Assembly: GCA_008923315.1 (NCBI GenBank)
Contig: WBSF01000003.1
Span: 124,001 to 188,000, forward strand
Length of the DNA: 64,000 nucleotides
Direction: 5' to 3'
From: Betaproteobacteria bacterium SCN1
GTDB lineage: Bacteria > Pseudomonadota > Gammaproteobacteria > Burkholderiales > Thiobacillaceae
Shown here: positions 18,728-27,419 of the stretch, one piece after another
Layout of the letters: the number at the start of each line of letters is the position of its first letter
Numbering within the stretch: the stretch's first letter is position 1
Notes under the pieces: model-generated
Seen by the model: only the letters and a program-made list of their open reading frames with translations
Database searches by the model: none
What the model was told of the DNA's origin: nothing
Translations under genes and position numbers: made by a program

Positions 18728-19363
18728 ATGACGGGACACGATACACTGGTCGTCTTCGGAGCGGGCGGGCACGCCAAGGTAGTAATCGATGCAGCTATGA
18801 GGCTGGGTGTTCGGCAGATTCATCTGGTGGACGACGATGAGTCACGTTGGGGCATGTCTCTGCTCGGTTATCCTGTCCTGGGCGGGCGCGACGCGTTGCT
18901 GCGGCTACCAGAGCGACCACAAGCCATTGTGGCGATCGGAAATAATCGTATCCGCTGTGCCGTCGCGACTTGGCTCGAAAGTCAGGGCTTCCCTCTGGCG
19001 ACGGTTGTGCATCCATCGGTTCAGCTGGGCCATGACGTCCTCGTGGGCCGAGGCACCCTGCTGGTTGCGGCTGCTGTCGTCAACAGTGGCTCGGTTATTG
19101 GAGCCAATGTCATTGTCAACACATCGGCGACGGTTGATCATGATTGCGTCATCGGCGATGGGGTACATCTGGCGCCGGGTGTACATCTGTGTGGCGAGGT
19201 GCGCGTCGAGGCCAGGAGTTTGCTGGGCGTCGGGGCGGTCGTCACACCCTGTGTGCGGATAGGAAGGGATTGCGTGATTGGTGCAGGCGCCGCGGTACTT
19301 GATGATATTCCTGATGAGATGCGCGTCGGCGGCGTGCCTGCGCGTTTGCTTGCTGCCGATTGA
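18728..19363 (+). CDS. pglD: Sugar O/N-acetyltransferase, PglD/NeuD type
   Basis: 211-residue left-handed beta-helix acetyltransferase. The N-terminal FGAGGHAKVVIDAA motif binds the nucleotide sugar, the hexapeptide repeats run from about residue 95 to 195, and the catalytic His is in the ATVDHDCVIGDGVHLAPG stretch. PglD acetylates the 4-amino sugar to give UDP-N,N'-diacetylbacillosamine. It begins on the base after the pglC stop and overlaps the aminotransferase start by one base. Confidence 0.86.
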   Translation: MTGHDTLVVFGAGGHAKVVIDAAMRLGVRQIHLVDDDESRWGMSLLGYPVLGGRDALLRLPERPQAIVAIGNNRIRCAVATWLESQGFPLATVVHPSVQLGHDVLVGRGTLLVAAAVVNSGSVIGANVIVNTSATVDHDCVIGDGVHLAPGVHLCGEVRVEARSLLGVGAVVTPCVRIGRDCVIGAGAAVLDDIPDEMRVGGVPARLLAAD

Positions 19364-20580
19364 TGGATACGCCCCAGACATTCTCCTTGACGGGAGGAGC
19401 GCCCATCCGTAGTCAGCCTTTTGCCCCCTGGCCCTATTATGCGGAGGACGAGATCGAGGCTGCAATGCGTGTGCTGGCTTCGGGGCGTGTGAATTACTGG
19501 ACTGGCGAGGAATGCATCCAGTTCGAGGCGGCATATGCTGGATATTGTGGCGTGCGGCATGCCATTGCATTGGCTAATGGAACGCTGGCTCTCGAACTGG
19601 CTTTGTATGCGTTGGGTATCGGGCCGGGCGATGAAGTGGTCGTTCCGAGTCGTACTTTCATTGCTTCGGCCAGTTGCGTGGTTGCGCGTGGAGCCATACC
19701 TGTAGTGGCGGATATCGATCCGGTTAGCCAGAACCTTACGCCCGAAACGATCCGTGCCGTGCTGACGCCGCGCACCCGAGCCATCATGGCGGTGCATCTA
19801 GGGGGATGGCCGTGCGATATGGAAGCGATCATGGGGCTCGCACGCGAGCGTGGCCTGTTCGTCGTTGAGGACTGCGCGCAGGCACATGGTGCACGTTATC
19901 GCGGCAAACCGGTGGGCGGTTTCGGTGACGTGTCAGCCTTCTCGTTTTGTCAGGACAAGATCGTCAGTACGGGGGGCGAAGGCGGCATGTTGCTGACCAA
20001 CAATACAGAGTGCTGGGAAAAGGCCTGGGCCTACAAGGATCACGGCAAGAGCTATGACGCGGTCCACAGACGTCAGCATGAGCCGGGATTCCGCTGGCTG
20101 CATGAATCATTCGGCAGCAACTGGCGTATGACCGAGATGCAGGCGGCAATTGGCCGAAAGCAGCTCGACAAGCTGGATGCCTGGGTCAATGCGCGGCGCG
20201 ATCATGCCGCTGTGCTGACGGAAGGGCTGGCGGGTATCCCTGGCTTGCGTCTGACGCCCGAGCTGGAGGGTATCCGGCATGCCTATTATCGTTACTATGT
20301 GTTTATCGAGCCTGCTGCATTGCACGACGACTGGAATCAGGCGCGTATCGTTTCCGAAATACAAGCCGAAGGTATACCCTGTTTCATTGGAAGCTGTGGC
20401 GAAATTTACCGCGAAAAAGCTTTCAGTCAGGCTGGTTTCCAGCCTCCCGCACGGTTGCCGGTTGCCGGGCGGTTGAGCGAAACCAGCCTGGCATTTCTTG
20501 TACATCCGACCTTGGACGTGCGAGCGATGCACGATACCTGCAAGGCGGTCGACAAGGTCATGCGCGCTGCGGTGAAGTGA
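19363..20580 (+). CDS. pglE: Pyridoxal-phosphate aminotransferase, PglE type (DegT/DnrJ/EryC1)
   Basis: 405-residue sugar aminotransferase that would place the 4-amino group on UDP-4-keto-6-deoxy-GlcNAc. DegT-family features: ANGTLALELALYALGIGPGDEV, the VEDCAQAHGARY loop, and the PLP lysine in FSFCQDKIVSTGGEGG near residue 203. The ATG at 19363 overlaps the pglD stop (TGATG). Substrate specificity is inferred from the neighbours pglD and pglF. Confidence 0.87.
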   Translation: MDTPQTFSLTGGAPIRSQPFAPWPYYAEDEIEAAMRVLASGRVNYWTGEECIQFEAAYAGYCGVRHAIALANGTLALELALYALGIGPGDEVVVPSRTFIASASCVVARGAIPVVADIDPVSQNLTPETIRAVLTPRTRAIMAVHLGGWPCDMEAIMGLARERGLFVVEDCAQAHGARYRGKPVGGFGDVSAFSFCQDKIVSTGGEGGMLLTNNTECWEKAWAYKDHGKSYDAVHRRQHEPGFRWLHESFGSNWRMTEMQAAIGRKQLDKLDAWVNARRDHAAVLTEGLAGIPGLRLTPELEGIRHAYYRYYVFIEPAALHDDWNQARIVSEIQAEGIPCFIGSCGEIYREKAFSQAGFQPPARLPVAGRLSETSLAFLVHPTLDVRAMHDTCKAVDKVMRAAVK

Positions 20581-20582
20581 CA

Positions 20583-22424
20583 ATGCGTCGCATGATCAAT
20601 CGGCGCAGCGTGGCTATCGTGATGCACGACATTGCAGCAGCAATATTCGCCTGGCTCGCCAGCTACTGGCTGCGTTTCAATCTTTCGGTACCGCTTGATT
20701 TCCAGGCTGCCGCATTCTCGACCCTGTTGTGGGTGATACCGTTGCAGGCCGCAGTATTCTGGTACTTCGGGCTGTATCGGGGGATATGGCGTTTCGCCAG
20801 TCTGCCCGATCTCAAGCGTATCGTTGTGGCGATTGGCGTTGCGACGCTGCTGATTCCGGTGGTACTGGTACTGTTCCGGATCAATGCGGTGGTGCCCCGT
20901 TCAGTTCTGATCATGGACCCGTTGCTGCTTCTTGTTTTGATGGGGGGCAGCCGACTGGCCTATCGGGTGTGGAAGGAACATCGGCTTGCCAGTGTGCTGC
21001 GACCGGCCAGCAAACCGATTCTGGTTGCAGGTGCCGGATCGGCTGCTGATTTTCTCCTGCGCGAACTGGCGCGCAACCCATCAGGTTTTCATGTGGTTGG
21101 CTTGCTGGATGACAGCATTGAGAAGCAGGGGCGCCTGGTGCAGGGATTGCCCGTTCTCGGTGCTCTTGACGAAGTCGCGGGTTGGGCAAAAAAGATGGAT
21201 GTCGACGATGTCGTCCTGGCACTGCCATCAGCCGCACATACGGTACGCAAACGCATTGCCCAACGGTGCCGCGATGCGGGGCTCAATGTGATGACGATTC
21301 CGTCTCTCGAAGATCTGGTGGCGGGACGTGTATCGGTATCGAATCTGCGGCGCATCGAGCTGGAGGATCTTCTCGGCCGTGATCCTGTCAGGCTCGATGA
21401 CAGCGGCCTGCATCGCTTGCTGACTGGACAGGTGGTGATGGTGACGGGGGCCGGAGGGTCGATTGGCTCGGAGTTGTGCCGGCAGATTGCACGTTTTGCG
21501 CCTGCAAAGCTGGTGCTGTTCGAGCAATCCGAGTATGCCTTGTATGCCATGGAGCAGGAGTTGCCCCTGCGTTTTCCTGATGTGCCGATCGTATCGTTGA
21601 TTGGCGATGTCAAGCATGCTGCGCTGGTCAGGCGGATAATTGCCGAGCAGCAGCCGTCAGTGGTGTTTCATGCCGCAGCCTACAAGCATGTACCCTTAAT
21701 GGAGGGAGGCAACGCGTGGGAAGCCATGCGGAACAACGTGCTCGGTACGCAGGTTGTCGCCGCTGCGGCGCGCGAATATGGGGTCGGCAAGTTCGTCATG
21801 ATTTCGACCGACAAGGCGGTCAACCCGACCAATGTAATGGGAGCGACGAAGCGTCTCGCGGAGCGAGTCTGCCAGTTGATGCAGCAGGCGGATGGCACGC
21901 GTTTCGTGTCGGTTCGATTCGGCAATGTACTGGGGTCCTCGGGCAGTGTGATTCCAAAATTCCAGAGTCAGATCGAAGCGGGCGGGCCGGTAACAGTAAC
22001 GCACCCCGAGATCACGCGCTATTTCATGTCGATTCCCGAGGCGGCACAACTCGTTTTGCAGGCGGGTCTTATGGGCGAGGGGGGCGAAATATTTGTTCTC
22101 GATATGGGGGAGCCGGTGAAAATCGCGGAGCTTGCCAGGCTCATGATCCAGTTGTCCGGAGAGAAAGAAGAACGCATACGTATCGAATACACGGGACTTC
22201 GGCCTGGCGAGAAACTTTATGAGGAATTGCTGGCCGACAACGAATCAACTTTGCCAACCCCGCATCCCAAACTTCGTGTTGCCAAAGCAGCCGATGCAGG
22301 CGAAGCCGCCTGGCTTGAGGTGTGCATGAGCTGGTTGGCAAGCGGCGAAGGCCAGGATGAGAACACGGTCAAGTCGCGGCTGCATGCCTGGGTCCCGGAG
22401 TACAACTCTGATCGCATGGCCTGA
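20583..22424 (+). CDS. pglF: Membrane-bound UDP-GlcNAc 4,6-dehydratase, PglF/WbpM type
   Basis: 613 residues: four N-terminal transmembrane segments (about residues 8-110), a CoA-binding-like Rossmann domain starting near VAGAGSAADFLL, then the short-chain dehydrogenase/reductase catalytic domain with VTGAGGSIGSELCRQIA, FHAAAYKHVPLME and the SDR-variant active site STDKAVNPTNVMGATKR, where Met and Lys replace the usual Tyr and Lys. This is the PglF/WbpM/CapD architecture that starts bacillosamine-type sugar synthesis. The ATG at 20583 has GGTGAAG five bases upstream; a GTG at 20577 overlapping the pglE stop is the alternative. Confidence 0.9.
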   Translation: MRRMINRRSVAIVMHDIAAAIFAWLASYWLRFNLSVPLDFQAAAFSTLLWVIPLQAAVFWYFGLYRGIWRFASLPDLKRIVVAIGVATLLIPVVLVLFRINAVVPRSVLIMDPLLLLVLMGGSRLAYRVWKEHRLASVLRPASKPILVAGAGSAADFLLRELARNPSGFHVVGLLDDSIEKQGRLVQGLPVLGALDEVAGWAKKMDVDDVVLALPSAAHTVRKRIAQRCRDAGLNVMTIPSLEDLVAGRVSVSNLRRIELEDLLGRDPVRLDDSGLHRLLTGQVVMVTGAGGSIGSELCRQIARFAPAKLVLFEQSEYALYAMEQELPLRFPDVPIVSLIGDVKHAALVRRIIAEQQPSVVFHAAAYKHVPLMEGGNAWEAMRNNVLGTQVVAAAAREYGVGKFVMISTDKAVNPTNVMGATKRLAERVCQLMQQADGTRFVSVRFGNVLGSSGSVIPKFQSQIEAGGPVTVTHPEITRYFMSIPEAAQLVLQAGLMGEGGEIFVLDMGEPVKIAELARLMIQLSGEKEERIRIEYTGLRPGEKLYEELLADNESTLPTPHPKLRVAKAADAGEAAWLEVCMSWLASGEGQDENTVKSRLHAWVPEYNSDRMA

Positions 22425-23159
22425 TTATTCCCTCCAGTGATCGGCGATCCAGCGTGCAGGCAGAATGTGCTTGTAGATTCGTTTGTACCATGGTGCAGGC
22501 CATTGACCGATCACGGCCTCATCCGGATTCGGCACGCCGGGAAAGGCAACTACGCGGGTGTTGGAGGGCAGGTGTGGCGGACGCCACCAGCGTTGAGGCA
22601 TGGGTGGGATGCAGTGGGTCTTGAACAGAATGCACCATGCGTCAGGCCAGAAGGCGATTTGCTTGATGGTGCGGGAAATGTAGGTTTGCGAATTGCGATG
22701 ACGCGGAATATGTTCGGCGTGATGGGCAGTCAATTCGTGAAGCAGGTAAGGATGACTCCCGATGCGGAAGCGGAATACGGATGTGTTGCCGATACCCTTG
22801 CCTGGTTGGGTCCAGTTCTGCATCACGATGTAGCTCAGCTCGGGTGAGTATTCGAAGAAATCATCGATGGGGCCGGTTACCACCACATCAAGATCCAGAT
22901 ACAGCCAGTCTCCCGTCATGCCCGGCAAGGTGTCGTTCCATAGCGAGACTTTGCGCCAGCCCCGATTGTTGTGGGGAGGCGGGACCGGGACCGTAGGGCA
23001 AGGCAGGCATTCGACTTCGGAACGAATCCCTTCGGGACGATCGGTCAGGCAGACGAACCGGAATGGCGGCGTGATATGGCGCGCAACCATGCCGTAGAGC
23101 TTGTCGACGTATTCGGCGGGATACTTGTCCCCCCATTTCATGCAGACGATTTGTTTCAT
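22425..23159 (-). CDS. Putative glycosyltransferase with DxD motif
   Basis: 244 residues, cytoplasmic. The only clear catalytic feature is WLYLDLDVVVTGPIDDFFEY near residue 85-104, with the DxD of nucleotide-sugar-dependent transferases of the GT8/GT32-like group. The N-terminus (VCMKWGDKYPAEYVDKLYGMV) is typical of a family of putative glycosyltransferases found in glycan loci. It reads against pglF, with the two stops adjacent, and is followed upstream by the FkbM gene on the same strand with 15 bases between. Sugar donor and acceptor unknown. Confidence 0.65.
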   Translation of the reverse strand: MKQIVCMKWGDKYPAEYVDKLYGMVARHITPPFRFVCLTDRPEGIRSEVECLPCPTVPVPPPHNNRGWRKVSLWNDTLPGMTGDWLYLDLDVVVTGPIDDFFEYSPELSYIVMQNWTQPGKGIGNTSVFRFRIGSHPYLLHELTAHHAEHIPRHRNSQTYISRTIKQIAFWPDAWCILFKTHCIPPMPQRWWRPPHLPSNTRVVAFPGVPNPDEAVIGQWPAPWYKRIYKHILPARWIADHWRE

Positions 23160-23174
23160 TGTGGAGAAAGCCCG

Positions 23175-24038
23175 TTAGATGAGCTGCCAGGAAGAGACAA
23201 TGAGGTTGGGGGACGAACAGAAGACCAGATCCCGGTGGAACGAGCCATCAGGCGCATGCGCCTGCAATGTGTTCCAGTCTTGAATGCGCCGAAGAACCCG
23301 CTTACGCGGATAGCTCAGATAAATCGCGAAACATTCCGAGAGCTGACCGAATAATGCTTCTGGATCGGTGCCGGCCCGGGTCAGCATGCCTGTGTCGAAC
23401 TCCAGGATACCCACAACCTTGTCGCGCTGAAACAGGCTTCCAAAGCCGGTGATCGCATGGCCTTCGTATCCCTCGACATCCATCTTCAGAATAAGCGGAG
23501 CGTGCTGCCATTCGGGGTAGGCCGCCATGATGGTATCCAGTGTTCGGCTCGTCACGCTGACCGATTCTGCATGCTCGCCATTCTTGACGGCGCTGCCCCC
23601 ACCTGTCCAGGTTGGGGAATAATAAAGTGTCGATTCAATATCGTCCTGATCCCCGACGAGGCAGGATTCTATCCGGATGTGCTCGGCGTCGGGGTGATTG
23701 CTGCGCGTGCGCTGGAGGTAAGGCAAAAGCACGGGATTGGCTTCGACAGCGATGCATTGCGAATCAGGATAATCGCCGAAGGCGAAACATTCCCCATAGT
23801 TGGCGCCGATGTCGAGGCAGATTGCGGGAGACAATGCACGCACGTGGTCGCGCCAGAATGACATGGGTGTGGAAACCCGGCCTCTGGCCGAGTCCAGAAC
23901 CAGTTTTTTGTAGGCACGATTATCGTCCGGGTTGAGATGAACCCGATGAGGCGACCCCGGAAGAGTAATGTGCCGAGGATGAAGCGAGCCGTATCTGGCC
24001 AATATGATGGGGGCGAGAAACAGGCGTTTCAGCTGCAA
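23175..24038 (-). CDS. FkbM-family methyltransferase
   Basis: 287 residues. SAM-dependent methyltransferase with the motif-I segment ICLDIGANYGECFAFG near residue 75, the acidic VEANPVLLPYLQ strand, and the FkbM hallmark ILKMDVEGYEGHAITGFG near residue 190. In glycan loci these enzymes usually O-methylate a sugar. The start is a TTG at 24038 with AAGGAG about 8 bases upstream; there is no closer ATG that keeps the N-terminus. It forms a minus-strand pair with the glycosyltransferase 22425-23159. Confidence 0.82.
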   Translation of the reverse strand: MQLKRLFLAPIILARYGSLHPRHITLPGSPHRVHLNPDDNRAYKKLVLDSARGRVSTPMSFWRDHVRALSPAICLDIGANYGECFAFGDYPDSQCIAVEANPVLLPYLQRTRSNHPDAEHIRIESCLVGDQDDIESTLYYSPTWTGGGSAVKNGEHAESVSVTSRTLDTIMAAYPEWQHAPLILKMDVEGYEGHAITGFGSLFQRDKVVGILEFDTGMLTRAGTDPEALFGQLSECFAIYLSYPRKRVLRRIQDWNTLQAHAPDGSFHRDLVFCSSPNLIVSSWQLI

Positions 24039-24052
24039 GCGTGCGCTCCTTC

Positions 24053-24091
24053 AATCCGGGCGCCAGGCAAGGGCCACCTGGCGCCCGGATT
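24053..24091. repeat. Perfect 15-base inverted repeat between divergent genes
   Basis: Arms AATCCGGGCGCCAGG (24053-24067) and its exact complement (24077-24091) flank a 9-base loop. It sits just upstream of the FkbM start and ahead of the GT10-like gene. No T or A run adjoins either side, so it is not a normal terminator; a regulatory hairpin is possible. Confidence 0.55.
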
Positions 24092-24209
24092 ATAAGTCAC
24101 CCGGCAGGACGCGGCTGTCTTTTGCCATATCGGACTGGCAGGAAAGTGGCGATAATCGTAACAGGACTGTGCGTCAAATGACGTTCAGAGCCGTCTACAG
24201 GGTAACCCA

Positions 24210-25268
24210 ATGAATCGCTCTCGCCTCCGCATCAAGGTCATCAGCAATCATGCCACCGAAAAATGGCTGCATCAGTTCCCGCATGGCGAGCCGGTATGGG
24301 GAGAGTGCGAGTTTATCTTTGACCGTACCGCACGCGACTACGATTGGGTGCTGGTGTACGACGATGTTTCGGCAGGACCGGGAGAAGGCAGGGCGGTTGG
24401 GCAGGAGAAGCTCGCATGTCCCCGCGAAAATACGCTGCTCGTCACATTCGAACCCTCGTCGGTGAAGATCTATGGCGATGATTACACGCGACAGTTCGGT
24501 ACGGTATTGACCAGCCAGCCCGAGTGGGCGCTGCCTCATCGGCGGCGTATCTATTCGCAGCCGGCCCTGCACTGGTACTACGGTATTGGCAGCCATGACA
24601 TCGCCACGTTCGATTCTATTCTGGCCGAGCAGCCGTCGGCGAAGACACGCGATGTTTCGATGGTCTATTCGTCGAAGGCGATGCGGCACACATTGCATCA
24701 TCACCGTGCGAAATTCATGCGGGAATTGCTGGAACGCATGCCCGAGCTCGATGTTTTTGGGCGCGAACTGGGGCAGCCACTCGACGATAAGGCCGATTGT
24801 CTGCGTGGCTATCGGTATCACATTGCAGTTGAGAATTTCATTGGGCCCCATCATTGGACCGAAAAGCTTGCCGACGCTTTCCTGGGGCTGACATTGCCGT
24901 TTTACTGCGGTTGCCCGAACTTGGCCGCTTACTTTCCTGAGGAGAGTTTCATCCGGGTCGATATTGGGGATTCGGAGGCGGCAACAGAGATTATTCGCAA
25001 GTCTGTTGCGGACCATGAATTCGATAGGCGTCTGCCGGCCATCGTTGAAGCCAAACGGCGTGTGATGTTCGAGTACAACCTGTTTGCCGTTGCAACACGC
25101 GAAATCATACGATTGCATCAACGGAACGGAAAAGGTGGCAGCGGTGAGGTGCTGCTGTCACGCCGGGCGATGCGCCAATCCAGCCCCTGGGTTGCGTTGC
25201 GCGATGTGGCGGGCAAGGTACGCGGTCGTCTCAGGCATTTGCCCGGCGCGATCCGTGGCCGGGCCTGA
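24210..25268 (+). CDS. Glycosyltransferase family 10 (fucosyltransferase-like)
   Basis: 352 residues. The C-terminal half carries the GT10 donor-binding pattern: YRYHIAVENFIGPHHWTEKLADAF followed by LTLPFYCGCPNLAAYFPEESFIRVD near residues 205-250. GT10 enzymes are alpha-1,3/4-fucosyltransferases using GDP-fucose. The N-terminal acceptor half (HQFPHGEPVWGECEFIF) is divergent, as usual in this family. The C-terminus ends in a basic stretch. It stands alone on the plus strand between minus-strand genes. GDP-fucose synthesis genes are not in the window, so the donor sugar is uncertain. Confidence 0.75.
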   Translation: MNRSRLRIKVISNHATEKWLHQFPHGEPVWGECEFIFDRTARDYDWVLVYDDVSAGPGEGRAVGQEKLACPRENTLLVTFEPSSVKIYGDDYTRQFGTVLTSQPEWALPHRRRIYSQPALHWYYGIGSHDIATFDSILAEQPSAKTRDVSMVYSSKAMRHTLHHHRAKFMRELLERMPELDVFGRELGQPLDDKADCLRGYRYHIAVENFIGPHHWTEKLADAFLGLTLPFYCGCPNLAAYFPEESFIRVDIGDSEAATEIIRKSVADHEFDRRLPAIVEAKRRVMFEYNLFAVATREIIRLHQRNGKGGSGEVLLSRRAMRQSSPWVALRDVAGKVRGRLRHLPGAIRGRA

Positions 25269-25278
25269 GCGGTACGGG

Positions 25279-26412
25279 CTATCCGATACGGGGGGCGCGC
25301 GTAAGTTGCTCGTACAGGGCCAGCGTCTGGTCGAGCATGGCCTGCAGCGGGAAGAAATCGCCTTCTGGGACCGGTTGCGGATTGGCCAGCAGCTGACCGA
25401 TCCGTTGGCAGCTTGCATCGAAGTTGTCGTTCGGCAGTAAGCCGTCGGGATACACCGTGCGCAGGATTTCACCCACACCGCCATGTGCATAGCCGGCGAC
25501 AGGCACGCCGAGCCGCAGGGCCTCGAGTGTGGTACGCCCGAAAGATTCCGGTTGGCTGGACAGTGACAGCACGAGCCGAGAAATCGCGAGAATATGCTTG
25601 AGGTCGTCGCGCTGGCCGGTGAAAGTGATGTCGGACGCCAGGCCGGCGCTGCGTACGCGGTAATAGAGTTTTTGCAGATAGCGCTGCTTGGACTGTGTCG
25701 CACCGCCGACGATGAGACCGTGCACGGGCAGGCCGCGCCGCTTGAGCCGGCCGATCAGTTCGATGAAGTCCTCATGGCCTTTGAGGCGCGTGATGCGCCC
25801 GGGCAGCGTAATGAGTGTGCGATCGTTCGCAGCGGGGAATTGTGCGAAGAATTGCGCTCGCCAGGTGGCGTCGGGTTTCCAGCCGTAAGGATAGGCCTCG
25901 CCGTCCACGCCGCGGTGAATGACGTGAATCCGCCAGGGCAGGGTGTCGGGGTAGTGTTCGAGAATGTAGGCACGCACGGTGTTGGATACCGCGATGACCG
26001 CTTCGCCGCGCGTCATGATGCCGCTGTAGCGATTGACGCCGTAGAGACCGTGTACTGTGGTGACGAAGCGCGGCCGGGTGGCGGGATCCATGCCGCGCCA
26101 GGCCAGCCAGGCCAGCCAGGCCGGTACGCGGGAGCGGGCGTGGAGGATATCGACCCGATGCTCGATCAGAAAGCGCCGCAACCTGCGCGCCATGAGCAGC
26201 GTCCGCACGGATTTCACGCCGACTGGCCAGGTGTAGTGTTCGGCGCCGCTTTGCACCAGGGATTCGACCAGTCGCCCGCCCGCCGACATCACCAGGGCCC
26301 GGTGCCCCTGCTTGACTAAGGCCTGAGCGATTTCGAGCGTGCCGCGTTCGACGCCGCCGGACTCGAGTGCGGGCAGCAGTTGCAGGACGGTCAGTTTCTT
26401 GGGGTCAGCCAT
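25279..26412 (-). CDS. Glycosyltransferase family 4
   Basis: 377-residue GT-B enzyme. The N-terminal lobe opens with VLQLLPALESGGVERGTLEIA; the donor lobe has LPGRITRLKGHEDFIELI and the E-x7-E motif in SQPESFGRTTLEALRLGVPV. The ATG at 26412 lies within the last 22 bases of the ELM1-family gene, so the two are translated in tandem; a longer version to 26490 would overlap that gene further. Probably adds a sugar to lipopolysaccharide core or the local glycan. No signal peptide. Confidence 0.85.
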   Translation of the reverse strand: MADPKKLTVLQLLPALESGGVERGTLEIAQALVKQGHRALVMSAGGRLVESLVQSGAEHYTWPVGVKSVRTLLMARRLRRFLIEHRVDILHARSRVPAWLAWLAWRGMDPATRPRFVTTVHGLYGVNRYSGIMTRGEAVIAVSNTVRAYILEHYPDTLPWRIHVIHRGVDGEAYPYGWKPDATWRAQFFAQFPAANDRTLITLPGRITRLKGHEDFIELIGRLKRRGLPVHGLIVGGATQSKQRYLQKLYYRVRSAGLASDITFTGQRDDLKHILAISRLVLSLSSQPESFGRTTLEALRLGVPVAGYAHGGVGEILRTVYPDGLLPNDNFDASCQRIGQLLANPQPVPEGDFFPLQAMLDQTLALYEQLTRAPRIG

Positions 26413-27326
26413 GCGAGCAGGTGCGACGCGATACGGTCGGCTTCGGCCAAAGGCGTCTGATTGGGGTGCAGGGTGCCGTGTGCACACCATTGGATGAAAC
26501 GGGTGATTCGCCGATTGTCCGCAAGGCCCGCGATGGCCCAGCCGACCCGGCTTTTCGGATTCACGGGCAAATCGAACACGCCGACGTCCGCCCCGGCAGT
26601 AAGGGCCTCGTAGACCATCGATGCGCTGTCTGGCGTGACCCAGACGATTCGGCTGGCTGCCAGCTGTGCGGGTAGCCAGCCGGGTGTGGTCGTTTCGGGC
26701 CGTACGGTTTTCAGCGCTTCATGCCTGGGCAATTGCGCGAGAAAATCGGGCGGCGTTCGACGGGAGGTAGCCAGCGTCCAGTGCAGTTCAGGCAAGCGGG
26801 CAAGCAGGCTCCGGATCTGTACCTGGATTGCGTCGTTGTTCCATTCGAAATGCGGCGAGGGGCCGCCGATCAGAATCAGCCCCTGTGCTGGTTGTGCGGA
26901 AGTGGTGGAGGGCACGATGCGGTTGATCGCGCCTTCTGTCGCCCAGGTCCGGGCATCGGTCTTTAAACCGTCGTGCGCGGGTGCGATGACCAGATCGAAG
27001 AACCGTCGCGGCAGACTGGGTTTCATCAATACTACTGTGCGCCCGCCATGTGTCCGGCGGGCGGCCAGCATCGTTAGATGTGTGGCATGGCCGGCGCCCA
27101 GGATCAAGTCGGGCGCAGGCAGATCCAGGGCAGGGAAGCGCCCGAGCAGTCCTGTCAGCGTTGCGCGCCAGATGGGTAGCGCCGGGACGATATGCGTTTC
27201 GACGGCGGTGGCGCGCACCAGGGCGTCTGCCAGGCCGCGTGTCTGGTTGAGATGTCCGGGCTTGCCATCGCTGACGATCCAGATCACCAATGGATGCGCA
27301 AGGGCACGCTCAGAGGGCTGGGTCAT
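26391..27326 (-). CDS. ELM1/GtrOC1-family protein (mitochondrial fission ELM1-like)
   Basis: 311 residues from the ATG at 27326. Recognised by the N-terminal VIWIVSDGKPGHLNQTRGLADAL and by DLILGAGHATHLTMLAARR, LVIAPAHDGL, GGPSPHFEWN and WVTPDSASMVYEAL, all features of the ELM1 (COG3660) family. Bacterial members resemble GT-B glycosyltransferases and often sit beside lipopolysaccharide genes, as here with a GT4 gene. Activity is unproven. The start at 27326 is chosen over 27386 because it gives the usual N-terminus just before VIWIVSDGKPGH. Confidence 0.78.
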   Translation of the reverse strand: MTQPSERALAHPLVIWIVSDGKPGHLNQTRGLADALVRATAVETHIVPALPIWRATLTGLLGRFPALDLPAPDLILGAGHATHLTMLAARRTHGGRTVVLMKPSLPRRFFDLVIAPAHDGLKTDARTWATEGAINRIVPSTTSAQPAQGLILIGGPSPHFEWNNDAIQVQIRSLLARLPELHWTLATSRRTPPDFLAQLPRHEALKTVRPETTTPGWLPAQLAASRIVWVTPDSASMVYEALTAGADVGVFDLPVNPKSRVGWAIAGLADNRRITRFIQWCAHGTLHPNQTPLAEADRIASHLLAWLTPRN

Positions 27327-27419
27327 GTGTCGGGGCAAGGGCTGATGCGGAGAAAGCGGGCGGGCAGGGAAGCATGTGTGGCGCAAGTGTAAAGCATCCC
27401 TGGCCCTGGGAGAGGAGCC

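Noticed and set aside
26100-26125. Short tandem GGCCAGCCA repeat in the GT4 gene
   Set aside because: Encodes an ordinary Ala-Trp-Leu-rich helix; not a mobile or regulatory repeat.
27192-27392. Plus-strand small frames within the ELM1-family gene
   Set aside because: Antisense to a gene with family motifs and no ribosome-binding site.
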